Source: Pontiellaceae bacterium (GTDB lineage: Bacteria; Verrucomicrobiota; Kiritimatiellia; Kiritimatiellales; Pontiellaceae). From it: 59,654 bases of DNA. The position numbers were made by a program, and so were the translations under genes. This document shows positions 1 through 9,683 of this stretch, piece after piece; position 1 is the first letter of the stretch; every line of letters begins with the position of its first letter. The stretch spans positions 1 to 59,654 of the forward strand of contig JAFGVP010000112.1 in the NCBI GenBank assembly GCA_016937945.1. The letters run 5' to 3'. The notes beneath the pieces were generated by a model. It was not told the DNA's origin, did no database searches, and saw nothing but the letters and a program-made list of their open reading frames with translations.

Positions 1-179
1 GACAACCTTTAATAGCATTCAAATCTCCATGGCGGCTTTTATGAGGTTGAAATCTGCCGATCACGCGGACTCCGTAAGATTGCGGGGTGTATTCCCCCAC
101 ACAAAGATGCATTGACACCCCGCTACGGAAAGGGGCATTCTCTTGACCATATTTTAGATTTTGCGTTTTACGCAGTTTG

Positions 180-294
180 TTCCTACTGAAAATCGCCAGT
201 TTTAAGCAACGGAGCAAATGTGTTGGAACGCGCCCACTCGGGCGCGGCTCCGGCATGTTTCCGTTGCGGGCGTCTGGCGATGCCTCAGTAGGAA
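180..294. repeat. 115-base nested palindromic element (MITE- or structured-RNA-like)
   Basis: Four nested stems fold this stretch on itself: TTCCTACTGA (180-189) with TCAGTAGGAA (285-294), ATCGCCAG (192-199) with CTGGCGAT (274-281), GCAACGGA (206-213) with TCCGTTGC (260-267), and CGCGCCC (229-235) with GGGCGCG (240-246). The arms are perfect. The outer ends act as about 20-base terminal inverted repeats, and I see no clear target duplication. It may be a miniature inverted-repeat element, a REP-like element or a structured leader RNA for the gene at 357. The remaining bases of 1-356 show no gene. Confidence 0.7.
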
Positions 295-312
295 ATAATG
301 CGTCAGGAGACC

Positions 313-338
313 GCGCCCCCTTTCTTTTTTGGGGGTGC
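313..338 (+). promoter_or_regulatory. GC-rich hairpin just ahead of the 357 gene
   Basis: GCGCCCCC (313-320) can pair with GGGGGTGC (331-338), with one G-T wobble, around a T-rich loop. It ends about 18 bases before the ATG at 357, close to the AGGGGGA ribosome binding site. The T run is in the loop and not after the stem, so it is a poor terminator. A 5'-UTR role is possible but unproven. Confidence 0.3.
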
Positions 339-356
339 ATAACATAGGGGGATTAG

Positions 357-1493
357 ATGAGAGCAGGATTTGTTGCAGTGTCTATTACACTGCTATCGAT
401 AATGTCTGCGGAAGCCGTTTCCAAGCTGACCGATAGTGGTTCAATGTTTCCAATCATCACTTCGGTCTACGAATTGGAGACTTTGTTCGTAAATCAGCAA
501 AATGCGCTACTTCCCGTCAGCCCTCCCTCAGAAGAGGTGTACGTCGACTCCTATGATTGCGTTCTGCCAGTGGACTGGAAAAGGTTCCCAAAAGAGTTCA
601 CGCAGCAAATGTATGCAGAGATGGATAAAAACGGCCATCCGATTTATTTCGTAACAATATTCGAAGATCCAATTACGCGCGAAACCGTCTTTCTGAATGC
701 CTACGGAACAGAGGTCTTCCGGTTGGAAGCCGAGCCTGGGTATGATCCCTTTGCTTGGCAGAAGACGACGTTTCAAGTTGAGGACGTTTCCGAGCTGAGT
801 GAATGGACGCAATGGATCTTCGATCCGGCGCATATCGCCTCCACTTTTGCACTGACGCCAGAATCCGTCTATGCCGACTACGAAGCCTCCCTACAGCAGG
901 AGTTGACGTCCCAGACGCTTTCGCTGGAGTCCATGAGCATGATGATGTCGTTGCCTGCCGTGGTGACGAACATCCAGCTGGCCATCGGAAGCACCGGCAA
1001 CGGCACGGTCGAGATTGAGGTTGGCTGGCCCGTTGATTTCACCAACCGGCTGGAAATTTATGCCGCCACGGATCTGATTGTAGGAGATTGGCAGTATGCA
1101 CTTACCAATATCAGCACAATCGGCTCTTCCAGCTACGTATGGGAGGATACGAACACCAATCTGACGCAACGCATGTACGCGGCTGGAAATATGGATATCG
1201 ATACCGATGACGATGGCATTCCAGATGCGCGGGAAAAATACATTTTCAAAACCGATCCCAATCTGGCCGATACGGATGGCGACGGGGTCAACGATGGCGT
1301 TGAAATCGCCAACGGCACTGATCCGCTACAGGCGGACAGCGATGGGGATGGCTTACATGACGGAATCGAGGACGCACTTGCGGCATCCGTGCAAACGAAC
1401 GGAAGCGGTGGCGTATTGGTTGTCGTGCCGGGCACCGGTTGGTACCACGCCATCGATCCCGATCTGGAACTGGTTTATCTGGGGGGCGAGTAA
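357..1493 (+). CDS. Secreted protein with C-terminal thrombospondin type 3-like calcium repeats
   Basis: The 378-aa product begins with a hydrophobic segment typical of a signal peptide (residues 1-20), so it should be exported. Residues about 280-340 hold three Asp-rich repeats ([37 protein letters not shown]) of the thrombospondin type 3/EF-hand-like kind that bind calcium. The middle (about 100-270) has no fold I recognise. The start has an AGGGGGA ribosome binding site six bases upstream. The next gene starts directly after the TAA (TAA-ATG), so the two are co-transcribed, and both lead into the giant RHS gene at 2025. Such a partner may help export, anchor or fold the RHS shell. That role is inference, and the gene name is left open. 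Confidence 0.75.
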   Translation: MRAGFVAVSITLLSIMSAEAVSKLTDSGSMFPIITSVYELETLFVNQQNALLPVSPPSEEVYVDSYDCVLPVDWKRFPKEFTQQMYAEMDKNGHPIYFVTIFEDPITRETVFLNAYGTEVFRLEAEPGYDPFAWQKTTFQVEDVSELSEWTQWIFDPAHIASTFALTPESVYADYEASLQQELTSQTLSLESMSMMMSLPAVVTNIQLAIGSTGNGTVEIEVGWPVDFTNRLEIYAATDLIVGDWQYALTNISTIGSSSYVWEDTNTNLTQRMYAAGNMDIDTDDDGIPDAREKYIFKTDPNLADTDGDGVNDGVEIANGTDPLQADSDGDGLHDGIEDALAASVQTNGSGGVLVVVPGTGWYHAIDPDLELVYLGGE

Positions 1494-1982
1494 ATGAAAC
1501 GCATTGTCCACATTCTGCCGCTGTTGGTGTGTGTTGGCGGAATAGGAATTATCGTGGTTGCCATAAAGGAATCGCGCGAGGAGCAGCAAAAGGCTGCATT
1601 TGTGGAGAAAGCTGTCCCGCAGGAAGCCGCTGCCCCCGATGCTAAAACCTATGCCCCGCAGGATCGCAAGCTCGTGCAACAGGTTTTCGACAACCCTCAA
1701 ATGATGGATGATGCATCACCGCAAGCCGCAGCGATCTCTTCTTCGGTTGAGCGACCAGGAAATCCTAGCACCCTTTCTTCCTCGATGAACAATGCATCCA
1801 TGCACATGGAAAGACCATCCGAAACCATCACGGTGCCGCCGAAGAATCTTGAAAGCTTCGCCTCGCTTAGGACGGATGCCGTTCGCAATCCCGAATCCCA
1901 GCAAAACCAGGCGACGGCTGAGGAAATCATGAAGATGCGTCAAAGGCGCGTCGAGCGGTTGGCCACACTGGGCGAACAGTAA
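1494..1982 (+). CDS. Small single-pass membrane protein of the RHS cassette
   Basis: A 162-aa product with one N-terminal hydrophobic helix (about residues 4-23, LPLLVCVGGIGIIVVAI) followed by a polar, low-complexity region rich in Glu, Gln, Ser and Pro. It is predicted to sit in the inner membrane with its body in the periplasm. It starts immediately after the stop of the calcium-repeat gene and ends 42 bases before the RHS gene, so it is almost certainly in the same operon. No known domain is recognised. The tail ends in a basic segment (KMRQRRVERL). It could be a scaffold or secretion accessory for the RHS protein. This is a context-based guess only. Confidence 0.65.
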   Translation: MKRIVHILPLLVCVGGIGIIVVAIKESREEQQKAAFVEKAVPQEAAAPDAKTYAPQDRKLVQQVFDNPQMMDDASPQAAAISSSVERPGNPSTLSSSMNNASMHMERPSETITVPPKNLESFASLRTDAVRNPESQQNQATAEEIMKMRQRRVERLATLGEQ

Positions 1983-2024
1983 AGAATATTTCAGGCAAAC
2001 AGAATTTGTAGATGGGGTTGATGA

Positions 2025-5000
2025 ATGAAGAAATCAAGGGTTTCAAAACGATTTGGATGGATGTTTTTTGGCTTGCTGCTTGTCGGCCAAGCCGGTGTTA
2101 ATGCGCAGATTCCTGTGCCGGGAGGCGATCCGGAGCCGCAGGTTCTCGTGGGGATACTCCCCGGTGATGTGTCTGTAGACAATACGGGGGCTGCGTCATA
2201 CAACCTGTCTTTGACGGTTCCGCCCGGCACGTCGGGGGTAGAGCCATTGCTTGGCATCTCCTACAACAGCCGGGCTGGAAATGGAGCTTTGGGGGTTGGG
2301 TTTTCACTCAGCGGCATCTCGTCCGTTGCGCGTATGGCACCGATGAGGGAGTACGAGGGTTTCTCCGGAGGGGTCGAATTCAACGATGACGACCGTTTGG
2401 TGCTGGATGGCCAGCGATTGCTGTTGGTCTCCACCAATGCGGCTTCGTATGGGACAGATGGGTCGGAATACCGTACGGAAATAGAAAGTTTTCAGCGCGT
2501 GGTTTTGCACGGGGGCGTGAACACATCCAATGCCTGGTTCGAAGTGCGCACGAAATCCGGACTGATCTACGAGTACGGGAAAACAGCGGATTCCTTCGTC
2601 GAGCCTTCGAACCGGGTGCATGCTCTTGCGTGGGCAGTCAGCCGCATTTCCGATACGGCAGGCAACTATATGAATTTCATCTACGATGAAGACACCGCTA
2701 ACGGGGAACATTTGCTGTCTCGAATTGAATATACCGGCAACACCAACTCGTCACCTTCTCTGGTTCCCTACAACACGGCGGATTTCGTGTACACCAACAG
2801 ACCGGATGTGCGCTACCGCTATCATGAAGGTGCGCAGTTCAATACCACTAAGAGGCTTTCGAAGATCGAGTTCCGCGTGGAAGGTGAACTCTCCCATGAA
2901 TATCGCTTCGAATATGTTCAGGGGGAAACCGGTCTGAGCCAATTGCACTCCATTCAGGAATTCTTTGCAAACGGTGACTCGGTCCCTGCTACGGTGTTCG
3001 AATGGACCGATGCCGATGGCACTCCCGGCTTTGCGGCCAATTCGGGTTACGAGCCTCCAGTCGAAATCACCGGAACGGATGGAGAGGACAAGGGAGTTCG
3101 GTTCATGGATCTCAATGGTGATGGACTGATCGACTTGGTTTACCACAACGGAACCACGGGCGGCGCATATCTCAACTCCGGAAATGGTTGGATTTCGGCT
3201 GCGGCATATGCCCCGCCGTTTGGCATCGCCGATCCCGGAAACAAGGATCGAATCTCCTTCTCTGATGTCAATGGCGATGGTCTGCCCGACATGTTCTACA
3301 ACCATCTGGATGGCACGACAACCAACAGCGGAGCCTATCTCAACACAGGTAGCGGATGGGCAACGAACTCTTCCCCGGAGTTTGTTCCGCCCATGCCTGT
3401 TTCATACGAAGGCGAAGAGTATACCGGCGTGGAACTGGTCGATTTCAACTCTGATGGAATCCCGGATCTTTATTACCACAGGTTCCGCAACTATGTGCTT
3501 GAGCATGGGAAATGGCTGGGAGCAACGAATGGTTGGCTGCAAACAACACTGTATTCCGAGTTTCAGGTTCAAAACGACGGGGGAACAGATGGTGGATCGC
3601 GCTTCCTCGATGTAGACGGAAATCGGAGCCTTGACGAGCTTTATGCAGGAGCGCAATGGTTTTCATTTTGTCGTCCGGCCAACCCGTTTGGTGGAGGAAG
3701 TATTACAATTGGAGGGGCATATAATCCTCCCTATGACTTTATTGATGATTCCGATAAGAGCACCGGCGTTCACCTTGTGGATGTGAACGGGGACGGGCTT
3801 CCCGATTTCCTTTATCATCGCAAGCTTGCAAACGGGACGGTTGAGAAAGGGGCTTTCCTGAATACCGGCACGGGCTGGGCTACGAGCTCCAACACGAACT
3901 TTGTTCCGCCGATCATCCTGAAACAGGACAACGCTGCAGCAAAAGGGGTACTTTTCATCGACGTGAACGGAGACGGGCTCGTCGACATTGTTCGCAACAA
4001 CTCAAGCATCGCGGATGCATGGATCAATACGGGGACGGGTTGGCTACAGGACAACAGCTATGCTCCTCCGCAAGCCATTGTAGCCAGTGACGGCAAAGAC
4101 AAGGGAACCCGGTTTGTGGATGTGAACGGGGATGGTCTTCTTGATCTTGTTTCCCGCAGCGGTTCGAGCCAAGGGGCATGGATCAACCAGAGCCGCCCGC
4201 CCATGCTGAAAAAGGTCATCGTCGGCCAACGCGAAGGAGGAGCCTACGCAACGGCAACCGAGATTTACTACAGTCCGCTTACCGACACGAACGTCTACAC
4301 CAAGGGTTCCGGTGCGCAATTCCCGTCATACGATATTCAGGGACCGATGCTGGTGGTCTCCGAAATGGCCAAGGAGGATGGACTGGGTGGCAAATACTGG
4401 TCGATGTATACCTACGCCAACGGACGAAATCACCGCGACCGTGGTTTCCTTGGTTTCCAAATATTTGAATCGTACGATCCCCAGACAAAAATTTCGCAGA
4501 TCGACTATCTTGCGCAGGATTTCCCGTTGACGGGTGTGCCGCTGAAAACCGAGACACGCTATATCCCAGATCCCTCGGGCAATCCAGATGGCCAATTGCT
4601 CAAGGAGGTGGAAAACAATTGGCTCTACCATCTGGTCTGGACCGGCGAATACATGACCTACTATTCCTATTTCCACTATGCCGTGAAATCCACCGAACGG
4701 AAGTGGGAACTGGGCAACACAAACGACGTGGTCTCTTCCGTTACCACCTACAACTGGTTTGATGGGCAGGATACTTCCGGCGACGTACCCAACCTGGTGC
4801 AGTACACCAACAGTTTCCCGATTGAAATCTGGTATGGCGACATCTCCAAGATCAGCATCGACTATGGCGATGGAAACAAGCAGATCACGGAAAGCTCCTG
4901 GCTGGCCGATTCTTCCAATTGGCTGCTTGGCCGCTTGTGGCAATCCACCAACACATTCATCAGTGGTACAAACCAGTCGGTTCGCACCGCGTCGTTCGAC

Positions 5001-8000
5001 TATTACAATGGAACGGGCCTGTTGGCGCTGGAGGTCACCGAGCCGAACAGCGGGAAATGGCTGCAGACCGACTACGACTACGATGCATTCGGCAACATTA
5101 CCAACAAAACCGTTTCCGGGGCGGATATTTCCACACGCAGTCCACAACAAACAAAATACGACTCCAAGGGGCGCTTTGTGGTGGAATCGAAGAACGCCTT
5201 GGATCACAAGGAAACGATGGTTGCCGACCCGGTAACCGGTTTGCTGGAATCCCGTACGGGACCGAATGGTCTTCCCACCTCATGGAGATACGATTCACTG
5301 GGCCGACCGAAATTGGAAACCCGCGCGGACAATACCACGACCACAACCACCTATGCATGGGAAACCGGGGTGACGGTCAGTACTCCGCTGGAACCCGGAG
5401 GATCGAATGTCACGGTAGCTGCGGCATGGTCGGTTTCAACGCAATCCAGCGGCACCGCGCCGACGAAGGCCTACTTCGACCGGCAGGGCCGTGAAATCAG
5501 AACCGTGACGGAAGCGCCCGACGGACGGCTTGTATATCAGGATGTAGGGCGCAACAGCCTGGGGCAGACCGTCAGCGCCAGCGACCCCTATTTTTCGGGA
5601 GACTCACCAAATTTCGGGTTTACCCAGTATGACGAGCTCGGAAGATTGAAACTCGTCATCACGCCGGACGGAACCCAAACCGCCTATGGCTATCAGGGAT
5701 TGGTCTCAAGTATCACCAACAACTATGGGGCACAGGATGGAGCTGACAACTCCAAGGATCAGGTAACGACCACCTACAAGAACGCCAAGGGCGAGGTGCT
5801 CAAGGTGGTCGACAATCTTGGATACAAAATTCAGTACCAATACGATGCCGCCGGAAACCTTGTAAAAACCATTGACGAAGCGAACAACGAAGTCGTCATG
5901 GAATACGATATTCGGGGCAACAAGATCCGGCAGGATGATCCCGATATGGGCGAGTGGTTCTATGGCTACAATGCCCTCGGCCAACTGGTGGCGCAAACCA
6001 ACGCCAACAGCCAGGTCACCAGCATGGAGTACGACCTGCTGGGCCGCATGACCAAGCGGATATCGCCCGAGGGAACCGCCCAGTGGTTCTATGATGGGGA
6101 TAGTGAGGGTTGCTGGCTCGGAGCCATGCGCCGCGAGGAAATGAGCGATGCTACGGGAACCAACCTCGTGTATCGCCGCACCCATGCATATGACGCGCTG
6201 GGTCGGCCTCTGCTCAGCCTCTACAGTGTGGACAATAAGTGGTACTACACCTGCAACGAGTACGACGGATACAGCCGGGTGAAATCCACGCACCGTTTCT
6301 GGCGGCCCAAGGAGTTGCAAGGCCCGGAGCACAATCTCGACCATCGCTGGAACTCGTTCGCTAGCATCAATACATACAACGAACGGGGTATTGTCACCAA
6401 GGTGGAAGACGGTTCCGGTCACGTCTGGTGGGAAATGGACGCTGCCGACTTTGACGCGAAAGGTCACCGGCTCGAATACACGTTGGGAAATGACATCGTT
6501 ACCTCCCAAACCTTCGATCCAGACAGCGGACGACTGGAGACCATCCAACTCTCCAACATGTCCAATGGATTGCACAACTATGGCTTCGAGTTCGACCGGC
6601 TGGGTAATCTCACGCAACGCTCGCTGGCTCGTACCTTGCAGACGACGCGAAGCGAGGACTTCACCTACGACAAGCTCAACCGGCTGGAATCCTCAACGGT
6701 TGGCTCGACCGTCTCGTCAGCTAGTTATGATGCCATCGGAAACATCCAGACCAAGACCGGGGTATCCGGGACCTATCAATACGGAGGCGGAAGCGCCGGA
6801 CCGCACGGAGTTTCTTCCGCCGACGGCGTAACCTATACCTATGACAACTGCGGGAACATGCTGGGTAGATACATGGGAGGAACCAACATCAGTTCCACGG
6901 CGTGGACCTCCTTCAACAAACCCTCGACCATGTACAACATACACGATGGCTCGGAGTTCACTTACGATGCCAACCAAAACCGGATGATCCAGATCGGCTT
7001 CGAGGATGGTGCTGGAACCAAGAAGCTTTACCTTGACGGTTTCGAGCAGGAGGAAACGCTCACCGGCGGAAACCAATACGACCGCCCAAACTGGCAGTGG
7101 TCGCTCAAGGAAACCCGCGTTTTTGTTTCCACGCCCTCCGGCGTTGTCGGCGTCCACATACAGGATGCCTACGAGAACGTGGAACGTCGATATTTCCACT
7201 ATGACCATCTAGGATCGGTTGTTGCCGTCAGCGGCGAAGGCTCCGGCGGCAATGCGTCGTTGATTGCCGAATATTCCTACGACTCATGGGGAAAACGAAG
7301 GGATGCCTCGACTTGGCAGGCGGCATCAGTCGATACCTCATCGCTGAAGACCGACAGGGGCTTTACCGGCCACGAAATGCTCGATAATATCGGGCTAGTC
7401 CACATGAACGGGCGCATCTATGATCCCCATTTAGGACGGTTCCTTTCCGCGGACCCAATAGTGCAGGCCCCCGGTGATCTGCAAAGCTACAACCGCTATT
7501 CATACGTCCGGAACAATCCGCTAACCTATACCGACCCATCCGGTTACTCCTGGTTGAGCAAACAATGGAAAAGGGTTCGCAATGCAGTCAGCGACGCATG
7601 GAACGACATTGTCGAGTTTCATGAAAAGTATTGGGAAGCCATTGTCGTCACCGTAATAGCGGTTGCTGTTACAATTCTCACGGCAGGGCTTGCTGCTCCG
7701 GCAGTAGGAGGCATCGTGTCCGGTGTATGGGGCAGCGTCATAACCGGGGCGATAGCCGGGGCGGCAGGTGGTTTTGCCGCTGGCTTTAGCGGGACGTTGT
7801 TATACGGAGGCAGTTTATCAGACGCCTTTGAGAATGGCTTAACAGGAGCCCTATGGGGAGGTGTCTCCGGAGCTATTGCCGGAGGTATCGGATACTACGC
7901 GAAGCTTTATGATTGGACGGCCAAAGCCAAAGCCCTTGCGCATGGATTGCGTGGCGGAGTTGTTTCCCTGGCCAAAGGCGACTCCGTGGAAGCTGGATTT

Positions 8001-8678
8001 CTTTCCGGTGCGGGGGGAGGTTTCTTTCAGGGTACGGGAGCAGCAGCACTGATTGGAGCGTCTCTTGTTGGTGGCACTGCATCAGTAATTGCTGGAGGCA
8101 AATTTGCTTCTGGTGCAATAACTGCGGCATTCGCGGTTATTGCGGCAGGAATTGGAGCGCGGTTTGCTGCACAGCTTGAGCCACAAGGGGCAAGAGGTCC
8201 GTATCCCACCTCATATCCAAATGATGATAGCCTTGTCGATTACTTGAAAGCAGGATGGCGGAAAATTTCTACATGGTGGGCGGGAGATCCTCCGCCAGAG
8301 CAAGCTTGGAATCCAACAGGACGTGCCACCGTGTGGAAGGGCGGTAAGTTTGGAGGATATGTACTTGCAGGAGGTGAGGCAGGTAGAGTGACGTTGAAGT
8401 TCGACAATGGTTACCTGCAAGATTATGGATATGTAGGTGGGGGAGTAGGATTGGGAGGCTTTGCGTGTGGGGCAGATATGTGTGGTGTTGTGTACGGGGT
8501 GTATGAACCTTCCGACTATGCAGGCTATTTTATCAATATTGATTTAAGCGCAGGTGGTGGAGGATCATTTTCGTACTGGCAATCCGTTGGTGGAGTCTCC
8601 GGTGGTATGGCCTCCCCGGGGATCTCTGGTGCGTTTCAGGGATACTGGACTATTGGAAAACCCTACAAAGCACCATAA
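2025..8678 (+). CDS. Giant SpvB/TcdB-like RHS polymorphic toxin
   Basis: The 2217-aa product has a signal peptide (residues 1-28). A SpvB/TcaC-type N-terminal domain follows (about 45-330). Then come seven VCBS/FG-GAP-like repeats with the DxNGDGxxD calcium motif (about 345-715; the fourth is degenerate), a TcdB middle-like segment containing RGFLGF (about 720-810), and many YD/RHS repeats (about 1010-1725). The RHS core hallmark LGRFLSADP and NPLTYTDPSGY lies at about 1800-1845. After the core comes a 377-residue unrelated tail: a hydrophobic helix (about 1868-1896), Gly/Ala-rich membrane-like segments, and a Gly-rich end. In RHS/TcC families the conserved part makes a hollow shell and the variable tail is the toxin. 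The tail matches no toxin I recognise. The small membrane gene 15 bases downstream is the natural immunity candidate. Confidence 0.88.
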   Translation: MKKSRVSKRFGWMFFGLLLVGQAGVNAQIPVPGGDPEPQVLVGILPGDVSVDNTGAASYNLSLTVPPGTSGVEPLLGISYNSRAGNGALGVGFSLSGISSVARMAPMREYEGFSGGVEFNDDDRLVLDGQRLLLVSTNAASYGTDGSEYRTEIESFQRVVLHGGVNTSNAWFEVRTKSGLIYEYGKTADSFVEPSNRVHALAWAVSRISDTAGNYMNFIYDEDTANGEHLLSRIEYTGNTNSSPSLVPYNTADFVYTNRPDVRYRYHEGAQFNTTKRLSKIEFRVEGELSHEYRFEYVQGETGLSQLHSIQEFFANGDSVPATVFEWTDADGTPGFAANSGYEPPVEITGTDGEDKGVRFMDLNGDGLIDLVYHNGTTGGAYLNSGNGWISAAAYAPPFGIADPGNKDRISFSDVNGDGLPDMFYNHLDGTTTNSGAYLNTGSGWATNSSPEFVPPMPVSYEGEEYTGVELVDFNSDGIPDLYYHRFRNYVLEHGKWLGATNGWLQTTLYSEFQVQNDGGTDGGSRFLDVDGNRSLDELYAGAQWFSFCRPANPFGGGSITIGGAYNPPYDFIDDSDKSTGVHLVDVNGDGLPDFLYHRKLANGTVEKGAFLNTGTGWATSSNTNFVPPIILKQDNAAAKGVLFIDVNGDGLVDIVRNNSSIADAWINTGTGWLQDNSYAPPQAIVASDGKDKGTRFVDVNGDGLLDLVSRSGSSQGAWINQSRPPMLKKVIVGQREGGAYATATEIYYSPLTDTNVYTKGSGAQFPSYDIQGPMLVVSEMAKEDGLGGKYWSMYTYANGRNHRDRGFLGFQIFESYDPQTKISQIDYLAQDFPLTGVPLKTETRYIPDPSGNPDGQLLKEVENNWLYHLVWTGEYMTYYSYFHYAVKSTERKWELGNTNDVVSSVTTYNWFDGQDTSGDVPNLVQYTNSFPIEIWYGDISKISIDYGDGNKQITESSWLADSSNWLLGRLWQSTNTFISGTNQSVRTASFDYYNGTGLLALEVTEPNSGKWLQTDYDYDAFGNITNKTVSGADISTRSPQQTKYDSKGRFVVESKNALDHKETMVADPVTGLLESRTGPNGLPTSWRYDSLGRPKLETRADNTTTTTTYAWETGVTVSTPLEPGGSNVTVAAAWSVSTQSSGTAPTKAYFDRQGREIRTVTEAPDGRLVYQDVGRNSLGQTVSASDPYFSGDSPNFGFTQYDELGRLKLVITPDGTQTAYGYQGLVSSITNNYGAQDGADNSKDQVTTTYKNAKGEVLKVVDNLGYKIQYQYDAAGNLVKTIDEANNEVVMEYDIRGNKIRQDDPDMGEWFYGYNALGQLVAQTNANSQVTSMEYDLLGRMTKRISPEGTAQWFYDGDSEGCWLGAMRREEMSDATGTNLVYRRTHAYDALGRPLLSLYSVDNKWYYTCNEYDGYSRVKSTHRFWRPKELQGPEHNLDHRWNSFASINTYNERGIVTKVEDGSGHVWWEMDAADFDAKGHRLEYTLGNDIVTSQTFDPDSGRLETIQLSNMSNGLHNYGFEFDRLGNLTQRSLARTLQTTRSEDFTYDKLNRLESSTVGSTVSSASYDAIGNIQTKTGVSGTYQYGGGSAGPHGVSSADGVTYTYDNCGNMLGRYMGGTNISSTAWTSFNKPSTMYNIHDGSEFTYDANQNRMIQIGFEDGAGTKKLYLDGFEQEETLTGGNQYDRPNWQWSLKETRVFVSTPSGVVGVHIQDAYENVERRYFHYDHLGSVVAVSGEGSGGNASLIAEYSYDSWGKRRDASTWQAASVDTSSLKTDRGFTGHEMLDNIGLVHMNGRIYDPHLGRFLSADPIVQAPGDLQSYNRYSYVRNNPLTYTDPSGYSWLSKQWKRVRNAVSDAWNDIVEFHEKYWEAIVVTVIAVAVTILTAGLAAPAVGGIVSGVWGSVITGAIAGAAGGFAAGFSGTLLYGGSLSDAFENGLTGALWGGVSGAIAGGIGYYAKLYDWTAKAKALAHGLRGGVVSLAKGDSVEAGFLSGAGGGFFQGTGAAALIGASLVGGTASVIAGGKFASGAITAAFAVIAAGIGARFAAQLEPQGARGPYPTSYPNDDSLVDYLKAGWRKISTWWAGDPPPEQAWNPTGRATVWKGGKFGGYVLAGGEAGRVTLKFDNGYLQDYGYVGGGVGLGGFACGADMCGVVYGVYEPSDYAGYFINIDLSAGGGGSFSYWQSVGGVSGGMASPGISGAFQGYWTIGKPYKAP

Positions 8679-8693
8679 GGGAGAAAAATAGTC

Positions 8694-8963
8694 ATGATAA
8701 AGTTTTTCATCGGTTTCTGGGGGTTGTTTCTGGCCAATGTTTTGTACATTATTGTGATGTATCGCAATCAAAAGCATGGCTTAAAATGGAATTGTAGTTT
8801 TTACGGGTGGACGATATTTCCCGACCTCAAGAAATTGAGGGGTATCATGAAGTCAAGAAATCATGAGGGATATTTTTTATGCTTTGTTTTGCTGGAGCTC
8901 ATTATCATCAGCGTGAGTATTTACATGCTGTTTTCGGGAATTTTTAACGAGGGTGGTTTTTAA
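8694..8963 (+). CDS. Two-helix membrane protein, candidate immunity to the RHS tail
   Basis: An 89-aa product with two hydrophobic helices (about residues 3-22 and 65-85) separated by a basic loop. It starts 15 bases after the RHS stop with a GGGAGAAAAATAGTC leader, so it is translated from the same message. Small genes placed directly after the variable tail of RHS toxins usually encode immunity proteins. A membrane immunity protein would fit a tail that is itself hydrophobic and Gly-rich and may act on membranes. No family is recognised, so immunity is inferred from position and topology only. Confidence 0.6.
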   Translation: MIKFFIGFWGLFLANVLYIIVMYRNQKHGLKWNCSFYGWTIFPDLKKLRGIMKSRNHEGYFLCFVLLELIIISVSIYMLFSGIFNEGGF

Positions 8964-9022
8964 GCAACGAGATATTAGAGTCATAGATGAGATATCTCCG
9001 GCAGGAGCAGTTGAGGGATGAT

Positions 9023-9679
9023 ATGAAGATGAACATAAAGAATTTACTTATAAGCGCGATGCTTGTTTTATCCTTAAGTGGCTGTGCAACAAAGACAGTC
9101 CAGTTGACTTCAAGCGTCGGAGGCGCATATCGGGGAAAGAGTATCACCTACGCTGTGCATGAAACACCGGACTTCTCTGCCATGACTGCCGACAAGGCCA
9201 TGTTTGGCGGGATTGGTGGAGTGGCGATGGTTAGTAAGGGGAACAAGATTATTCGGGAAAATGATGTGGCCGACCCGGCGATAGCCATTGCAAGTTCTCT
9301 AATCAGGGATCTTGCCGTGCGGTATAATTTGGTCGTGATGCCTCCCAGACAAAAAACCGATTCAAAGAAACCTGCTGAACTTGCCAAAGAGTATGGCTAT
9401 GCTGATTTGGTATTGGATGTTCAGACCTTCAACTGGGGATTTTCATACCTACCCATGGATTGGGACAGCTACCGAATTCTCTATTTTTCCAGACTCAAGT
9501 TGATCGATACCAACACTGCTAAGGTGATCGCCTCCGGAGCTTTCAAGTACGATTCGAAAGACCGCGGATTTACGCCTTCCTACGGCCAACTCACCAACAA
9601 CAAGGCTGAGGGACTTAAGATGGGACTCAAGAAGGCAGAGACCGCGTGCATACAAGATTACCGAGACCGGATTTTCTAA
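9023..9679 (+). CDS. Lipoprotein of the RHS locus
   Basis: The chosen start (9023) follows a GAGGGA ribosome binding site. An upstream in-frame ATG at 8987 would put 12 charged residues before the signal peptide. The 218-aa product has a lipoprotein signal with lipobox LSLSGC, so it should be lipid-anchored. The mature part is about 200 aa and mixed alpha/beta, with no clear enzyme motif. It resembles outer-membrane DUF4136-like lipoproteins only loosely (length, the segment LVLDVQTFNWGF). It lies downstream of the RHS gene and its presumed immunity gene. Function is unknown. Confidence 0.65.
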   Translation: MKMNIKNLLISAMLVLSLSGCATKTVQLTSSVGGAYRGKSITYAVHETPDFSAMTADKAMFGGIGGVAMVSKGNKIIRENDVADPAIAIASSLIRDLAVRYNLVVMPPRQKTDSKKPAELAKEYGYADLVLDVQTFNWGFSYLPMDWDSYRILYFSRLKLIDTNTAKVIASGAFKYDSKDRGFTPSYGQLTNNKAEGLKMGLKKAETACIQDYRDRIF

Positions 9680-9683
9680 GTCC

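Noticed and set aside
180-294. Integron attC site
   Set aside because: The stems are impressive, but the ends lack the RYYYAAC and GTTRRRY core sites and no integron integrase is present.
313-338. Intrinsic terminator
   Set aside because: The T run lies in the loop, and there is none after the stem.
5706-6617. 303-codon minus-strand frame (and a similar one at 4326-5207)
   Set aside because: Antisense shadows of the RHS repeats. Periodic codon use keeps the opposite strand open.
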